23,002 nucleotides of DNA, from the NCBI GenBank assembly GCA_025449435.1, contig JANWJO010000100.1:1-23002 (forward strand). Direction: 5' to 3'. This DNA is from Chloroflexota bacterium (GTDB taxonomy: Bacteria > Chloroflexota > UBA4733). The notes beneath the pieces were generated by a model that was given only the letters and a program-made list of their open reading frames with translations, made no database searches and was not told the DNA's origin. This document shows, piece after piece, positions 1 to 8,430 of the stretch. Every line of letters starts with the position of its first letter. The first letter of the stretch is position 1. A program made the position numbers and the translations under genes.

Positions 1-93
1 CGGCTGCCACTTTCACTCGTGTAGGCGCTGTGGTATCCATGACCGCACAGGCGCGTGGAGCGGTCCATGGCGCAACGATGGGAGGAACATTCG

Positions 94-294
94 ATGCCGA
101 TCTACGAGTACTACTGCCCGACCTGCGACCAGGAGTTTGAGGTGTTTCGCCCCTTTAGCGAGTCGGACGCCGACGGCACATGCCCCACGTGCGGCGCAGC
201 GGTGAAGAAGGTGCCATCGGTATTTGCATCCAACGAGGGCTACAGCGTGAAGACGCCCAAGGGGCCGGCGTTTCGTGGCAATCGGGAGAAATAA
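94..294 (+). CDS. FmdB-family zinc-ribbon protein
   Basis: This 66-residue protein begins MPIYEYYCPTC and has two CxxC knuckles (C8/C11 and C30/C33), the pattern of the FmdB regulatory-type zinc ribbon. The family is small and cytosolic; its members are annotated as putative regulators, but the biochemical role is poorly defined. The ATG at 94 was chosen because GGAGGA sits 7 bases upstream (81-86) and because the family starts with MPxYEY; an in-frame upstream start at 55 would add 13 atypical residues. The C-terminal part, rich in Lys and Gly, is likely flexible. It faces the glycosyltransferase gene convergently, with GC-rich hairpins between them. Family assignment is secure; function is not. 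Confidence 0.9.
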   Translation: MPIYEYYCPTCDQEFEVFRPFSESDADGTCPTCGAAVKKVPSVFASNEGYSVKTPKGPAFRGNREK

Positions 295-299
295 GAGGA

Positions 300-316
300 A
301 TCGCAGCCCCATCCCC
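300..316. repeat. 17-base dispersed repeat, copy 1
   Basis: The 17 bases starting ATCGCAGCCCC match exactly at 6876-6892. This copy lies a few bases after the FmdB stop codon and the other lies just upstream of the chosen yvcK start. Chance identity of this length is unlikely in a 23 kb window, though GC-rich composition raises the odds. Origin unknown. Confidence 0.5.
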
Positions 317-343
317 AATCGCCCAAATGGCACTCGCCCCAAT

Positions 344-483
344 CTCCCGGGGACGGGAGCAGCTACGAAGGCGTGCGGTTCGCCACTCAAGCTTCCGGCA
401 GCCTGTACCCCCCGCTAGGGGGGACCGGGTGCCCTATGGGCGTGAGGTTCTGCTTTCATTTCCCGTTCTCCCGGGGAAGGGAG
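344..483. repeat. Three GC-rich stem-loops at a convergent junction
   Basis: Three strong inverted repeats occur at near-regular spacing. The first is CTCCCG-GGGA-CGGGAG at 344-359. The second is six C, GCTA, six G at 408-423. The third is CTCCC-GGGGAA-GGGAG at 468-483. The first and third differ at one of 16 bases. The third lies inside the last codons of the glycosyltransferase gene, so that protein's C-terminus is written through a repeat. None is followed by a T-tract, but they could still limit transcription from the two convergent genes. Confidence 0.55.
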
Positions 484-1673
484 CGACCACCCAGTAATTC
501 GAGGGCGGCGGCGGTGACGCGCCGCGCGGGCAAGCCAGACATGCAGGGCGGTTGGGTAAAACGGAGCGGACATTCGGCGGTGGCAAGCAGGTTATAGCAG
601 GGGCTACACCAGATACCGGATCGCACGACCGCGCTGGCAGTGGAAAACGGACGGTAGACGGCAGGGTCGGTGGGGCCGAACACGGCCACCACCGGAACGC
701 CCAACGCTCCTGCTAGGTGTGACGGCGCTGAGTCGTTGGCGAGCAACAAGCGTGCTCCACCCAGGACGGCCATTAGCTGGTCTAGTGATGTTTCACCAGC
801 AATGTTGACCGGCTCATGCTGCATCAACGACGCGACATGGTCCGCCAGGGGACGCTCGGAGCTTGACCCGGCCAAGATCACACGCATGCCCGTCTCGTGC
901 ACCAGCGCATCGGCCACGCTGGCCCACCGTTCGGGGAGGTAGCGCTTGGCGCTGCCGTTGGATGCGCCCGGACAGAGCACCATATAGCCATGCTCGCCAA
1001 TTTTCCAGCGAGCGAGTGCTGCGCGGAGCCAAGCGAGCTGCCCTTCAGGAATAGCCAATGCCGGTGCTTTCCCCAGCGGCGGCGCGCCAGCCGCTCGGGC
1101 CAGCTCCTCGTTCCAGTGCACTTCGTGCCTACTCCAGCCGTAATAGCGCCGTCCGGGCACGGCCAGTGTGAGCATCGACGCATACCCTTCCTCGGCGTAA
1201 CCCACTCGGTGACGTGCGCCGCTGGCGAAGGCGAAGAGGCAGGCGAACTGTCCGGAAAAGCTGATGGCAAGGTCCGGTTGTGGCGACCTGAGCGTTGCCA
1301 GTTGATGCACTGCAGCCGTGGCGCGTGAACGACTGAGCCACATGGCAGGGTCGCGAAACTGGTTAGGGTCGATGGCGATGACGTCGTCTACAGCCGCACA
1401 TCGGCGCGCTACCGGGAGAGCCAGCGGAGCACACACCAGGCGGATGTTTGCATCCGGCCAGCGCACGCGCACCGCCTCGATGGCTGGCAGCGTCATCACC
1501 ATGTCGCCGATAAGGTCGACCCGGATCAGCAGGATGTTGTCGATGCGGTCCTCGCTCGGATGTATCGCAGGGCGGGTGGTCCGCAGGCGGTCCACCCGCC
1601 CTGCGGCGTGCGCTACCTGTCCAAACGCCGTGGCCACGCCCCAGCGCAGCAGGCGCTTGGCAACCGTATTCAT
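456..1673 (-). CDS. Glycosyltransferase family 9 (heptosyltransferase-like)
   Basis: The 405-residue protein matches the GT9/ADP-heptose:LPS heptosyltransferase fold. Its N-terminal Rossmann segment reads ILLIRVDLIGDMVMTLPA (from residue 47). The C-terminal donor-binding half contains CPGASNGSAKRYLPERW and then LLLANDSAPSHLAGALGVP followed by VAVFGPTDP. GT9 enzymes move an activated sugar onto a cell-surface acceptor. If the host lacks lipopolysaccharide, as most Chloroflexota do, the acceptor is more likely another envelope polysaccharide or glycolipid; this is an inference. The ATG at 1673 follows GGAGGG with a 4-base gap; longer in-frame extensions look non-coding. A late Cys cluster (CSPCYNLL, then C in AECPL) may bind metal or form disulfides. 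Substrate cannot be read from sequence. Confidence 0.88.
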   Translation of the reverse strand: MNTVAKRLLRWGVATAFGQVAHAAGRVDRLRTTRPAIHPSEDRIDNILLIRVDLIGDMVMTLPAIEAVRVRWPDANIRLVCAPLALPVARRCAAVDDVIAIDPNQFRDPAMWLSRSRATAAVHQLATLRSPQPDLAISFSGQFACLFAFASGARHRVGYAEEGYASMLTLAVPGRRYYGWSRHEVHWNEELARAAGAPPLGKAPALAIPEGQLAWLRAALARWKIGEHGYMVLCPGASNGSAKRYLPERWASVADALVHETGMRVILAGSSSERPLADHVASLMQHEPVNIAGETSLDQLMAVLGGARLLLANDSAPSHLAGALGVPVVAVFGPTDPAVYRPFSTASAVVRSGIWCSPCYNLLATAECPLRFTQPPCMSGLPARRVTAAALELLGGRSLPRENGK

Positions 1674-1813
1674 TCTGCCCTCCGCCGCGACGCGTCCTTG
1701 CTGGCCCCGCGCTTCACAGCGTACCGGCTGTGCGCGATACTGCCTCGGTGAGTTCATCCGGCTGCGAGCCACGACGCTTCGCGCGCTGGGGCAGCAGCGA
1801 GGATGTCGCAAGT

Positions 1814-2233
1814 ATGGTCTGGCGGAGCAAGGGTCCAGGTGGTCAGACGCAGCGTCAGCTGGACATGCAACGCCGAGCCTACGCTGTACTTCACCAATGT
1901 CGTGCCGAGGGACAGCCACCAGCGCTGTTACGCGCTTATGCTGCGTTTGTGGACGGCGCGCCGGAGTTGCTGGCGCTGGGGCCGGTTCCGGCTAGCTTAG
2001 CTATGCGTGTCCTCTATGGGTTGTGCTCATTCACAGGAACGGAGCTTGCGGATTACCGCGCGCTCATCGCCGCTGAAATCGCCATCGACGCACCCACCAT
2101 GCGGGCGATGGTGCGCAGCAATCTACTCGCCAATACGCAGAACGGCGCCGTTGCAACCACCGCCGGCAAGGCGTTGTACACAAGGCTTGCCAATGTTGGA
2201 GCGTTCGGCCGGACGGAGTCGGTCCTGGACTAG
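1814..2233 (+). CDS. Hypothetical protein, 139 residues
   Basis: I do not recognise this gene. The frame is open with coding-like third positions, and the product is Ala/Leu-rich and probably all-helical (for example ALLRAYAAFVDGAPELLALG and ELADYRALIAAEIAIDAPT). No signal peptide, membrane helix or metal motif is visible. The ATG at 1814 has GAGG at 1799-1802, an 11-base gap, which is weak; an in-frame GTG at 1730 and an ATG at 1865 are alternatives. It is divergent from the glycosyltransferase and convergent with tpiA. It could be an orphan or a fast-evolving helical protein. The existence of a gene is likely, its start uncertain. Confidence 0.5.
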   Translation: MVWRSKGPGGQTQRQLDMQRRAYAVLHQCRAEGQPPALLRAYAAFVDGAPELLALGPVPASLAMRVLYGLCSFTGTELADYRALIAAEIAIDAPTMRAMVRSNLLANTQNGAVATTAGKALYTRLANVGAFGRTESVLD

Positions 2234-2291
2234 CGAATTGCCGTTGGACATCTGGCCGGAACACCTGAACGTAGGGAATCGACAAACCCCA

Positions 2292-2334
2292 CCCCTTACC
2301 AGGGGAGAAGGAGCCCGACACTTCAGTGTCCGGG
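2292..2334. terminator. Paired stem-loops between convergent genes
   Basis: Two small hairpins lie between the hypothetical gene and tpiA. The first is CCCCT-TACC-AGGGG at 2292-2305. The second is CCC-GACAC-TTCA-GTGTC-C-GGG at 2314-2334, with one bulged base. There is no T-tract on either strand, so this is a candidate terminator or RNA-stabilising structure only. Confidence 0.3.
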
Positions 2335-2375
2335 TTCCCGTTGGCGGGCGCGCTCTCCAGGTTCTCAGGAGCACG

Positions 2376-3149
<774 letters not shown>

Positions 3150-3177
3150 CCCGACCCCCCCTTCGAAAAATGCTCCG

Positions 3178-4362
3178 CTAGCTCGCCAGTGCCGCCACGC
3201 CAGGCAATGTCCGGCCCTCGAGCAACTCCAGTGAAGCCCCACCGCCAGTCGAGACGTGGGTTATGCGTGACGCCACACCGGCCTGTTCGATGGCCTCCAC
3301 CGACTCCCCGCCGCCGACCACCGATATCACGTTGGGTAATTCGGCCAGCATATGGGCTACCTCCAATGTGCCGGTCGCAAACGCCGGCATCTCGAACACC
3401 CCGAGTGGGCCGTTCCAAAGCACGGTTGCGCAGGTGGAGAGCGTAGTGCGAATAGTTTGCACACTGTCTGGACCCAGATCTAGGATCGTCCAGCCAGCAG
3501 GAACCTCAGCGACCTTGACCACTTTGTGCGCTGCATCGGCGGCAAACCGCTCAGCCACCACGACATCGGTGGGCAGCACGACTTGTACGCCATGCCGGCT
3601 GGCCGTGGTGAGCACCCGCCGAGCTTCATCGAGCAAGCTGTCTTCAACCAGCGAGGTACCCACCATAGTGCCCTGAGCCTTGAGGAAGGTGTTGGCCATG
3701 CCGCCACCGAGGATCAGCACGTCCACGCGCGTCACCAACTGGTCGAGCACAGCCAGCTTGGTCGACACCTTGCTTCCGCCGATGATCGCGGCAAACGGCC
3801 GTTTGGGCTGCTCCAGCAGACCGCCGAGCATGGTGAGCTCGCGCTCCATCAGGAGCCCGGCAGCGTGTGGCAACAAATGCGCTACACCCTCCGTCGAGGC
3901 GTGAGCGCGATGCGCCGTTCCAAAGGCATCGTTGACGTAGACATCACCTAGTGCTGCGAGCTGCCTGGCGAACCTAAGGTCATTGGCTTCCTCTTCGGGA
4001 TGGAAACGCACGTTCTCGGCGAGCAGTATCTCGCCCGGCTGGAGTGCGCGCGAGGCGGCTTCGGCTGCGGGCCCCACGCAGTCGTCCATAAACTGCACCG
4101 GCAGGTGCAACAGCGCTTCCAGGCGATCCGCCACGGGCCGCAGCGTGAGCTTGGGGTCGGGCCCTCCCTTGGGCCGGCCCAGGTGCGACAGCAAGATCAC
4201 GGCAGCGCCCTTGGCCACTAGCAACTCGATAGTGGGCAGCGATGCTCGCAATCGGGTGTCGTCGGCCACCTCACCGCTGGTGGTAAGCGGCACATTGAAG
4301 TCCTCGCGCACGAGCACACGCTTACCTTGTATATCGAGCGACTTGACGCTGGGTATCGCCAT
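3178..4362 (-). CDS. pgk: Phosphoglycerate kinase
   Basis: Pgk transfers phosphate between 1,3-bisphosphoglycerate and ADP. The 394-residue protein has the family landmarks in order: REDFNVPL (Asp21, Asn23), HLGRPKGG (His60, Arg63), ENVRFHPEEE, NDAFGTAHRAHAST (Arg152), IGGSKVSTKLAVL (Lys198), ILGGGMANTFL, NGPLGVFE and VVGGGESVEAI. Two positions depart from the common consensus: VRED where VRVD is usual, and GGGES where GGGD(S/T) is usual. Both are conservative or outside the core. The ATG at 4362 follows GAGGGTG with a 9-base gap. An intrinsic terminator lies between gap and pgk, so pgk may be expressed below gap. tpiA follows after 28 bases. Confidence 0.96.
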   Translation of the reverse strand: MAIPSVKSLDIQGKRVLVREDFNVPLTTSGEVADDTRLRASLPTIELLVAKGAAVILLSHLGRPKGGPDPKLTLRPVADRLEALLHLPVQFMDDCVGPAAEAASRALQPGEILLAENVRFHPEEEANDLRFARQLAALGDVYVNDAFGTAHRAHASTEGVAHLLPHAAGLLMERELTMLGGLLEQPKRPFAAIIGGSKVSTKLAVLDQLVTRVDVLILGGGMANTFLKAQGTMVGTSLVEDSLLDEARRVLTTASRHGVQVVLPTDVVVAERFAADAAHKVVKVAEVPAGWTILDLGPDSVQTIRTTLSTCATVLWNGPLGVFEMPAFATGTLEVAHMLAELPNVISVVGGGESVEAIEQAGVASRITHVSTGGGASLELLEGRTLPGVAALAS

Positions 4363-4383
4363 GGTGTGCAGCACCCTCACGCG

Positions 4384-4420
4384 AAAAAAAGCGGGGCCGC
4401 CACCTATAACTTGCGGCCCC
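4384..4420 (-). terminator. Intrinsic terminator between gap and pgk
   Basis: Read on the minus strand, an 8-bp perfect stem GGGGCCGC/GCGGCCCC with a 12-base loop is followed by GC and seven T. It begins 17 bases after the gap stop codon and ends 21 bases before the pgk ATG. As the genes on both sides share orientation, it is probably a partial terminator that sets the gap:pgk ratio, unless pgk has its own promoter, which would have to lie within or upstream of the terminator. Confidence 0.85.
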
Positions 4421-4437
4421 ATCCCACAGGCTGCTGG

Positions 4438-5451
4438 TTACAGGCCCTTCTCCGCCATAAAGGCGCATAGGTCCGCCACACGGCAGGAGTAGCCCCATTC
4501 GTTGTCGTACCAGGAGATCACCTTGACCATGTTTCCGCCGACCACGAGCGTGTCGAGCGCGCTCACAATAGTCGAGTTGGTGTTGCCTTTGAGGTCCGTC
4601 GACACCAGCGGCTCTTCGGTATAGGCCATGATGCCCTTGAGCGGCCCCTCGGCAGCCTCTTTGAAGGCGGCGTTCACCTGCTCCTTGGTTACTTCACACT
4701 TGAGGTCAGCGACGAAATCGACTACGGACACCGTTGAAGTCGGCACGCGGAACGACATGCCGTTGAAGATGCCTTGCAACTCTGGAATTACCAGACCCAC
4801 CGCACGCGCTGCTCCAGTGGTCGAGGGCACGATGTTAATAGCCGCCGCGCGTGCATCGCGCCAGTCCTTCGTAGCTACGTCCAGCAGACGTTGCGAGTTG
4901 GTATAGGAGTGGACGGTGGTGAGGAAGCCCTTCTGAATGCCCCACTTGTCGTGGAGCACTTTGGCCACCGGCGCCAATCCGTTGGTGGTACACGACGCGT
5001 TGGACACTACGGCATGCTTGGCGGGGTCATAGGCGCCATCGTTGACGCCCAGCACCATCGTGATGTCTTCATTGCGGGCGGGTGCTGAGATAATCACCTT
5101 TTTGACGCTGTCGTGAATGTGCGTTCTGGCCTTGGTGGCGTCGGTGAAAAAGCCTGTCGACTCGACAACCAACTCCACGCCAGCATCGCCCCAGGGGATC
5201 GCGGCAGGGTCACGGTCGGAGAACACCGCAGCTGGCTTGCCGTTGACCACAATGGCCTTATCTTGAGCCTCGACAGTGCCCTTGAACGCACCATAGTTGG
5301 AATCGTGGCGCAGCAAGAAAGCGTTGGTGGCGGTATCCACCAAGTCATTGATGGCAACGACTTCGAGCTCCTGGGGGTGACGCTCGATAATTGCTTTGAA
5401 TACCTGGCGGCCGATCCGGCCAAATCCGTTAATCCCGACGCGAACCGTCAC
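4438..5451 (-). CDS. gap: Glyceraldehyde-3-phosphate dehydrogenase, type I
   Basis: This phosphorylating GAPDH oxidises glyceraldehyde 3-phosphate to 1,3-bisphosphoglycerate with NAD. The 337-residue protein starts with the Rossmann motif [12 protein letters not shown]. Asp36 in AINDLVD indicates NAD rather than NADP preference. The catalytic Cys154 lies in [13 protein letters not shown] and the base His181 in [10 protein letters not shown]. The C-terminus reads [16 protein letters not shown], as usual. The start is a GTG at 5451 with AGAGGAG five bases upstream, giving [11 protein letters not shown], the family-typical N-terminus. It lies 23 bases after yvcK and is followed by the terminator. 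Fully intact. Confidence 0.97.
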   Translation of the reverse strand: MTVRVGINGFGRIGRQVFKAIIERHPQELEVVAINDLVDTATNAFLLRHDSNYGAFKGTVEAQDKAIVVNGKPAAVFSDRDPAAIPWGDAGVELVVESTGFFTDATKARTHIHDSVKKVIISAPARNEDITMVLGVNDGAYDPAKHAVVSNASCTTNGLAPVAKVLHDKWGIQKGFLTTVHSYTNSQRLLDVATKDWRDARAAAINIVPSTTGAARAVGLVIPELQGIFNGMSFRVPTSTVSVVDFVADLKCEVTKEQVNAAFKEAAEGPLKGIMAYTEEPLVSTDLKGNTNSTIVSALDTLVVGGNMVKVISWYDNEWGYSCRVADLCAFMAEKGL

Positions 5452-5474
5452 GCGAACTCCTCTGTCTTCACCGG

Positions 5475-6812
5475 TCACACGCCCCACTCGGTTGGGGGGA
5501 CGATCGCTGCACTGGCTGGCGTAGGCGGTCGTTCACTATAAACGCGCATAATGCGCTCGGCCAGTTTGATTGGGTGGTGGTAGCGGGGGTCTTGAGCATC
5601 CACCACGTCGCCTAACACCAACCGTGGACGTTTTCGTGTCCACGCCGCCCCGTTGAGGCCAACGCGCTCAACGTCGTGCTCTAAAGCACCTGCCGGGCGA
5701 TCATTCGCCAGTACGACGTCAAGCATACCCGCTCCCACGTGCTGCTCGATGACCTCCAGGTGTTTCACGATGTCGAAGTGATCGGTCTCACCGGCTTCAG
5801 TGGCCACGTTGCACACATACACGCGCAGCGCACTGCTCTCGCGGATGGCCCGGGCAATGCCTGGCACCAAGAGGTTGGGTAGCACGGACGTGTACAGGCT
5901 GCCCGGCCCGATGACCACCAGGTCAGCGCCCTGTATGGCGGCCACAGCTTCGGGATAGGCGGGAGCCGCGGCTGGCTCGATGGACACGCGATGTACCGTG
6001 CCTCCAGCCGCGGTGATATGGTGCTCGCCCGCCACCACACGGCTATCAGTCAACTCGGCGTGCAGCGTGACATCCGTCAGCGTGCTCGGCAGGATAGCGC
6101 CTCGCACGTTGAGGACTTTGCTGCTGGCGCGCAAGGCGTGCTCGAAGTTGCCCGTTACACCGATCATAGCAGCGATGAACAAGTTGCCGAAGCTGTGTCC
6201 GTCGAGTCCGTCACCACCGCTGAAGCGATATTGGAACAACTGCGACATCAACGGCTCGGCGTCACTCATCGCAACAATGCTTTGGCGGAAGTCTCCCGGG
6301 GGAATCATGTCGAAATCGCGCCGCAAGCGGCCAGAACTGCCGCCATCGTCGGCCACGGTGACGATGGCCGACAGGTTGTCAGTGTATTCCTTCATACCAC
6401 GCAAGAGGTTGCTCAGGCCGTGCCCACCGCCCAAGCACACGATGCGCGGGCCGCGCGCCCGCTGGCGATGGCGGTACACCCGATCGACGAGACGTTCCCC
6501 TTCGTTCATGAACACCGACACGAGCGATCGGTTGAGCTGGATGACGGCAATGACTACTGACCCGATGCCGACGGCTGCGAACAGCACGCCACGTACCAGG
6601 CGATCCAGCGGCTGGAGCGTGAGATAGTAGAAGAACGAAGGGAAGGCCTCGTTGCGGTAGATGTTGACGAGGAAATAGGCCAGGCCCAGGCTAATCAGGA
6701 CGATGCCAAAAGTGAGTAGCGCCAGCCAGCGCTTGACGCGCATGCCGGGATACATCCACTTGAGGAAACTTGTCGCTGCGTTCGGGCGCACTCGCTCGCC
6801 GTTGGTTGCCAC
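5475..6812 (-). CDS. yvcK: YvcK/CofD-like gluconeogenesis factor with two membrane helices
   Basis: The C-terminal ~325 residues are a YvcK-type CofD-like domain: [47 protein letters not shown] and [20 protein letters not shown]. In Bacillus and mycobacteria, YvcK-type proteins (CuvA) bind UDP-sugars and are needed for growth on gluconeogenic carbon and for normal cell-wall synthesis. Here two hydrophobic helices (about residues 29-50 and 75-93) precede the domain, so the protein is probably membrane-anchored with a cytosolic domain. The GTG at 6812 has GGAG at 6820-6823, 7 bases upstream; an in-frame start at 6938 would add 42 low-complexity residues that run through a dispersed repeat. It is the first gene of the operon with gap, pgk and tpiA, which fits a role in central carbon flux. 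Confidence 0.9.
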   Translation of the reverse strand: MATNGERVRPNAATSFLKWMYPGMRVKRWLALLTFGIVLISLGLAYFLVNIYRNEAFPSFFYYLTLQPLDRLVRGVLFAAVGIGSVVIAVIQLNRSLVSVFMNEGERLVDRVYRHRQRARGPRIVCLGGGHGLSNLLRGMKEYTDNLSAIVTVADDGGSSGRLRRDFDMIPPGDFRQSIVAMSDAEPLMSQLFQYRFSGGDGLDGHSFGNLFIAAMIGVTGNFEHALRASSKVLNVRGAILPSTLTDVTLHAELTDSRVVAGEHHITAAGGTVHRVSIEPAAAPAYPEAVAAIQGADLVVIGPGSLYTSVLPNLLVPGIARAIRESSALRVYVCNVATEAGETDHFDIVKHLEVIEQHVGAGMLDVVLANDRPAGALEHDVERVGLNGAAWTRKRPRLVLGDVVDAQDPRYHHPIKLAERIMRVYSERPPTPASAAIVPPTEWGV

Positions 6813-6875
6813 CAGGTGACTCCAGACCACTGTGCGCAGCCGCTGGAACGGGCGCACCTTGGAGTATACGGCTTG

Positions 6876-6892
6876 ATCGCAGCCCCATCCCC
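6876..6892. repeat. 17-base dispersed repeat, copy 2
   Basis: This copy is identical to 300-316 and lies 64 bases upstream of the chosen yvcK GTG. If yvcK started at 6938 the repeat would be coding; its presence in an intergenic position elsewhere is an argument against that longer start. Confidence 0.5.
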
Positions 6893-7017
6893 GCTCGCTG
6901 CGGCCGTGACCAGCACCACGCCCGCTCCCCTTCATCACCCCGCACTACCGGCTCCAGAGGAGTCACAAGAACCATCCCAGTGAGGGGACGACAGGGGAGT
7001 TAGGGCGTCGCAGGAGC

Positions 7018-7578
7018 CTATTTGACGGCTTCGATTTCGAGCGTCACCTTGATGCGGTCGCCAACCAGGAAGCCGCCGGTCTCAAGGGCCACGTTCCAGT
7101 TCAGGTCGAAGTCCTTGCGGTTGATCGTCGTCTCAGCGCTGAAGCCGATAACGTCTTTTCCGTACGGCGTCTTGCCACGGCCGTTGTAGGTCACTGTCAA
7201 CGTTTGCGGGCGGGTTGTGCCGCGAATTGTTAGTTCGCCCTCGACGGTGAACTCTTCGTCGTTCTTAGGCGTGACCTTGTTACTCTTGAACGACAGCGTA
7301 GGGTGCTGCTCGACGGAAAAGAAGTCGCCCGAGCGCAAATGGTTGTCGCGCTGCTCCACACTGGTATTGACGGTGGAGGCATCGATCTCGACGTCCACGG
7401 TCGACGCCCCGATGTTGGACTCGTCAAAGTTAATGGTGCCCTGCAGGCCGGTAAATCGACCATGAACGGTCGCCACCATCATGTGGCGGACCGAAAACTC
7501 TACCAACGAATGGGCCTGATCAATCGTCCACGTGGTAACTGGTGCTGATGTAGTAACTGGTGCTGATATGGTGCTCAA
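7018..7578 (-). CDS. yceI: YceI-family protein
   Basis: The 186-residue protein is a YceI-like beta-barrel lipocalin: WTIDQAHSLVEFSVRHMMV, VHGRFTGLQGTI, DNHLRSGDFF, LTIRGTTRPQTLTV and FSAETTINRKDFDLNWN are the family blocks. YceI proteins bind isoprenoid or amphipathic ligands. No signal peptide is present, so this one is probably cytosolic. The start is a TTG at 7578, with AGGAGA at 7589-7594; no nearby in-frame ATG exists. Residues 5-16 are a perfect tandem duplication, SAPVTT twice, encoded by a 15-base repeat. The gene has its own near-consensus promoter and is divergent from an HxlR-family regulator that is likely to control it. Confidence 0.93.
   Translation of the reverse strand: MSTISAPVTTSAPVTTWTIDQAHSLVEFSVRHMMVATVHGRFTGLQGTINFDESNIGASTVDVEIDASTVNTSVEQRDNHLRSGDFFSVEQHPTLSFKSNKVTPKNDEEFTVEGELTIRGTTRPQTLTVTYNGRGKTPYGKDVIGFSAETTINRKDFDLNWNVALETGGFLVGDRIKVTLEIEAVK
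7535..7567. repeat. 15-base tandem repeat inside yceI
   Basis: GTAACTGGTGCTGAT occurs at 7535-7549 and again at 7553-7567, an 18-base period. It duplicates six codons (SAPVTT) in frame near the YceI N-terminus, in a region ahead of the folded domain, so it is probably neutral. Confidence 0.85.
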
Positions 7579-7649
7579 TGTCTTACTGTCTCCTAGAGGT
7601 TAGCTTTGCCCTGCGGCCACCGCAGTTGCTTCCTTCCCTCACGTGAGTT

Positions 7650-7678
7650 ACTATACAACAGTTAGTTGCTCGTGTCAA
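7650..7678 (-). promoter_or_regulatory. Sigma70-type promoter of yceI
   Basis: On the minus strand TTGACA (7678-7673) and TATAGT (7655-7650) are separated by exactly 17 bases, close to perfect consensus. The start codon is about 70 bases downstream of the -10. An imperfect inverted repeat, GAGTTAC (7646-7652) against GTTGCTC (7665-7671), 5 of 7 matching, overlaps the core promoter and could be the HxlR-family operator. That last point is weak. Confidence 0.85.
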
Positions 7679-7763
7679 GTGTGTGCCGAGCCGAAATTAT
7701 GGTAAATTTTGTTGGAGCCGGCGCTCCTCCCGAATACCAAGTCGCAGAAAGGCGGTGGTACCT

Positions 7764-8213
7764 ATGCACCAGATCACGCGCCCTCTGGAACTGTGCCCAC
7801 GCTTCCACCATGCTGTGGAGTTAGTGGGCCGCCGCTGGACTGGCGCTATCCTGCAGGTGATGCTTTCAGGCGTTACCCGCTTTAGCGATCTGCGTGAATG
7901 CGTGCCCGACCTCAGCGACCGTATGCTGTCGGAACGGCTCAAGGAGCTCGAGCGCGAAGGCATTGTGGTACGCACCGTTGTGCCGGCGACGCCGGTGCGG
8001 ATCGATTACCGTCTGACCGACAAGGGCAGGGCGCTCGGCTCGGTGATGACGGCCATTGGTTCGTGGGCCACCGAGTGGATAACGCTCGAAGAGCTAGGCG
8101 CGGCCGCACTTGCGAGTTCTGCGCCGTGTGCTGAGGGCCTTACTGGCGACACGAACAAGGTAGCGCAGGTAGCGGTCCCACAAGATGACTCCTTGGTGCA
8201 CGTCAGCAGGTGA
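7764..8213 (+). CDS. HxlR-family winged-helix regulator
   Basis: The 149-residue protein has the HxlR (MarR-related) signature: LCPRFHHAVELVGRRWTGAI, then the recognition-helix region SDLRECVPDLSDRMLSERL, and the wing VRIDYRLTDKGRAL. Cys11 sits at the position of the redox-sensing Cys of relatives such as YodB, so thiol or electrophile sensing is plausible but not shown. The ATG at 7764 gives the family-typical N-terminus; the frame is open further upstream but those residues are atypical. About 40 C-terminal residues after the winged helix are poorly conserved in character. It is divergent from yceI with a shared control region of about 185 bases and precedes a nitroreductase gene, as is common for redox-responsive HxlR regulators. 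Confidence 0.92.
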   Translation: MHQITRPLELCPRFHHAVELVGRRWTGAILQVMLSGVTRFSDLRECVPDLSDRMLSERLKELEREGIVVRTVVPATPVRIDYRLTDKGRALGSVMTAIGSWATEWITLEELGAAALASSAPCAEGLTGDTNKVAQVAVPQDDSLVHVSR

Positions 8214-8318
8214 TCGCACAGCCCTCTCCTCCAACCCGTCCTGATGCTGCTGATCGTTGGTGTACAACGTGTGGCTAGCAAGTGCTCGCGGACAGTCGCG
8301 CTCGTCCAGAAGCTCGTC

Positions 8319-8332
8319 CCCCCGACAGGGGG
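8319..8332. repeat. C5-GACA-G5 stem-loop
   Basis: Five C and five G flank a GACA tetraloop, about 100 bases after the hxlR-type gene and 99 bases before the nitroreductase. It resembles the C6-GCTA-G6 element at 408-423. There is no T-tract. The rest of the 8214-8430 gap shows no clear gene or promoter. Confidence 0.4.
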
Positions 8333-8430
8333 CAACCTTCGTACGTCGATCGATGGAATAGAATTATGGGTAAAAGTAAGGGCAGGAGAGGGAAGCACAC
8401 GTCGCAGGCACAGGGAGTAATTTGGGAAGT

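Noticed and set aside
1674..1919. N-terminal extension of the glycosyltransferase to 1919
   Set aside because: The added 82 residues are Arg/Pro/Cys-rich without family similarity, overlap the divergent gene, and the ATG at 1673 has a good Shine-Dalgarno.
6813..6938. N-terminal extension of yvcK to 6938
   Set aside because: The extra 42 residues run through a dispersed repeat and are atypical; the GTG at 6812 has a well-placed GGAG.
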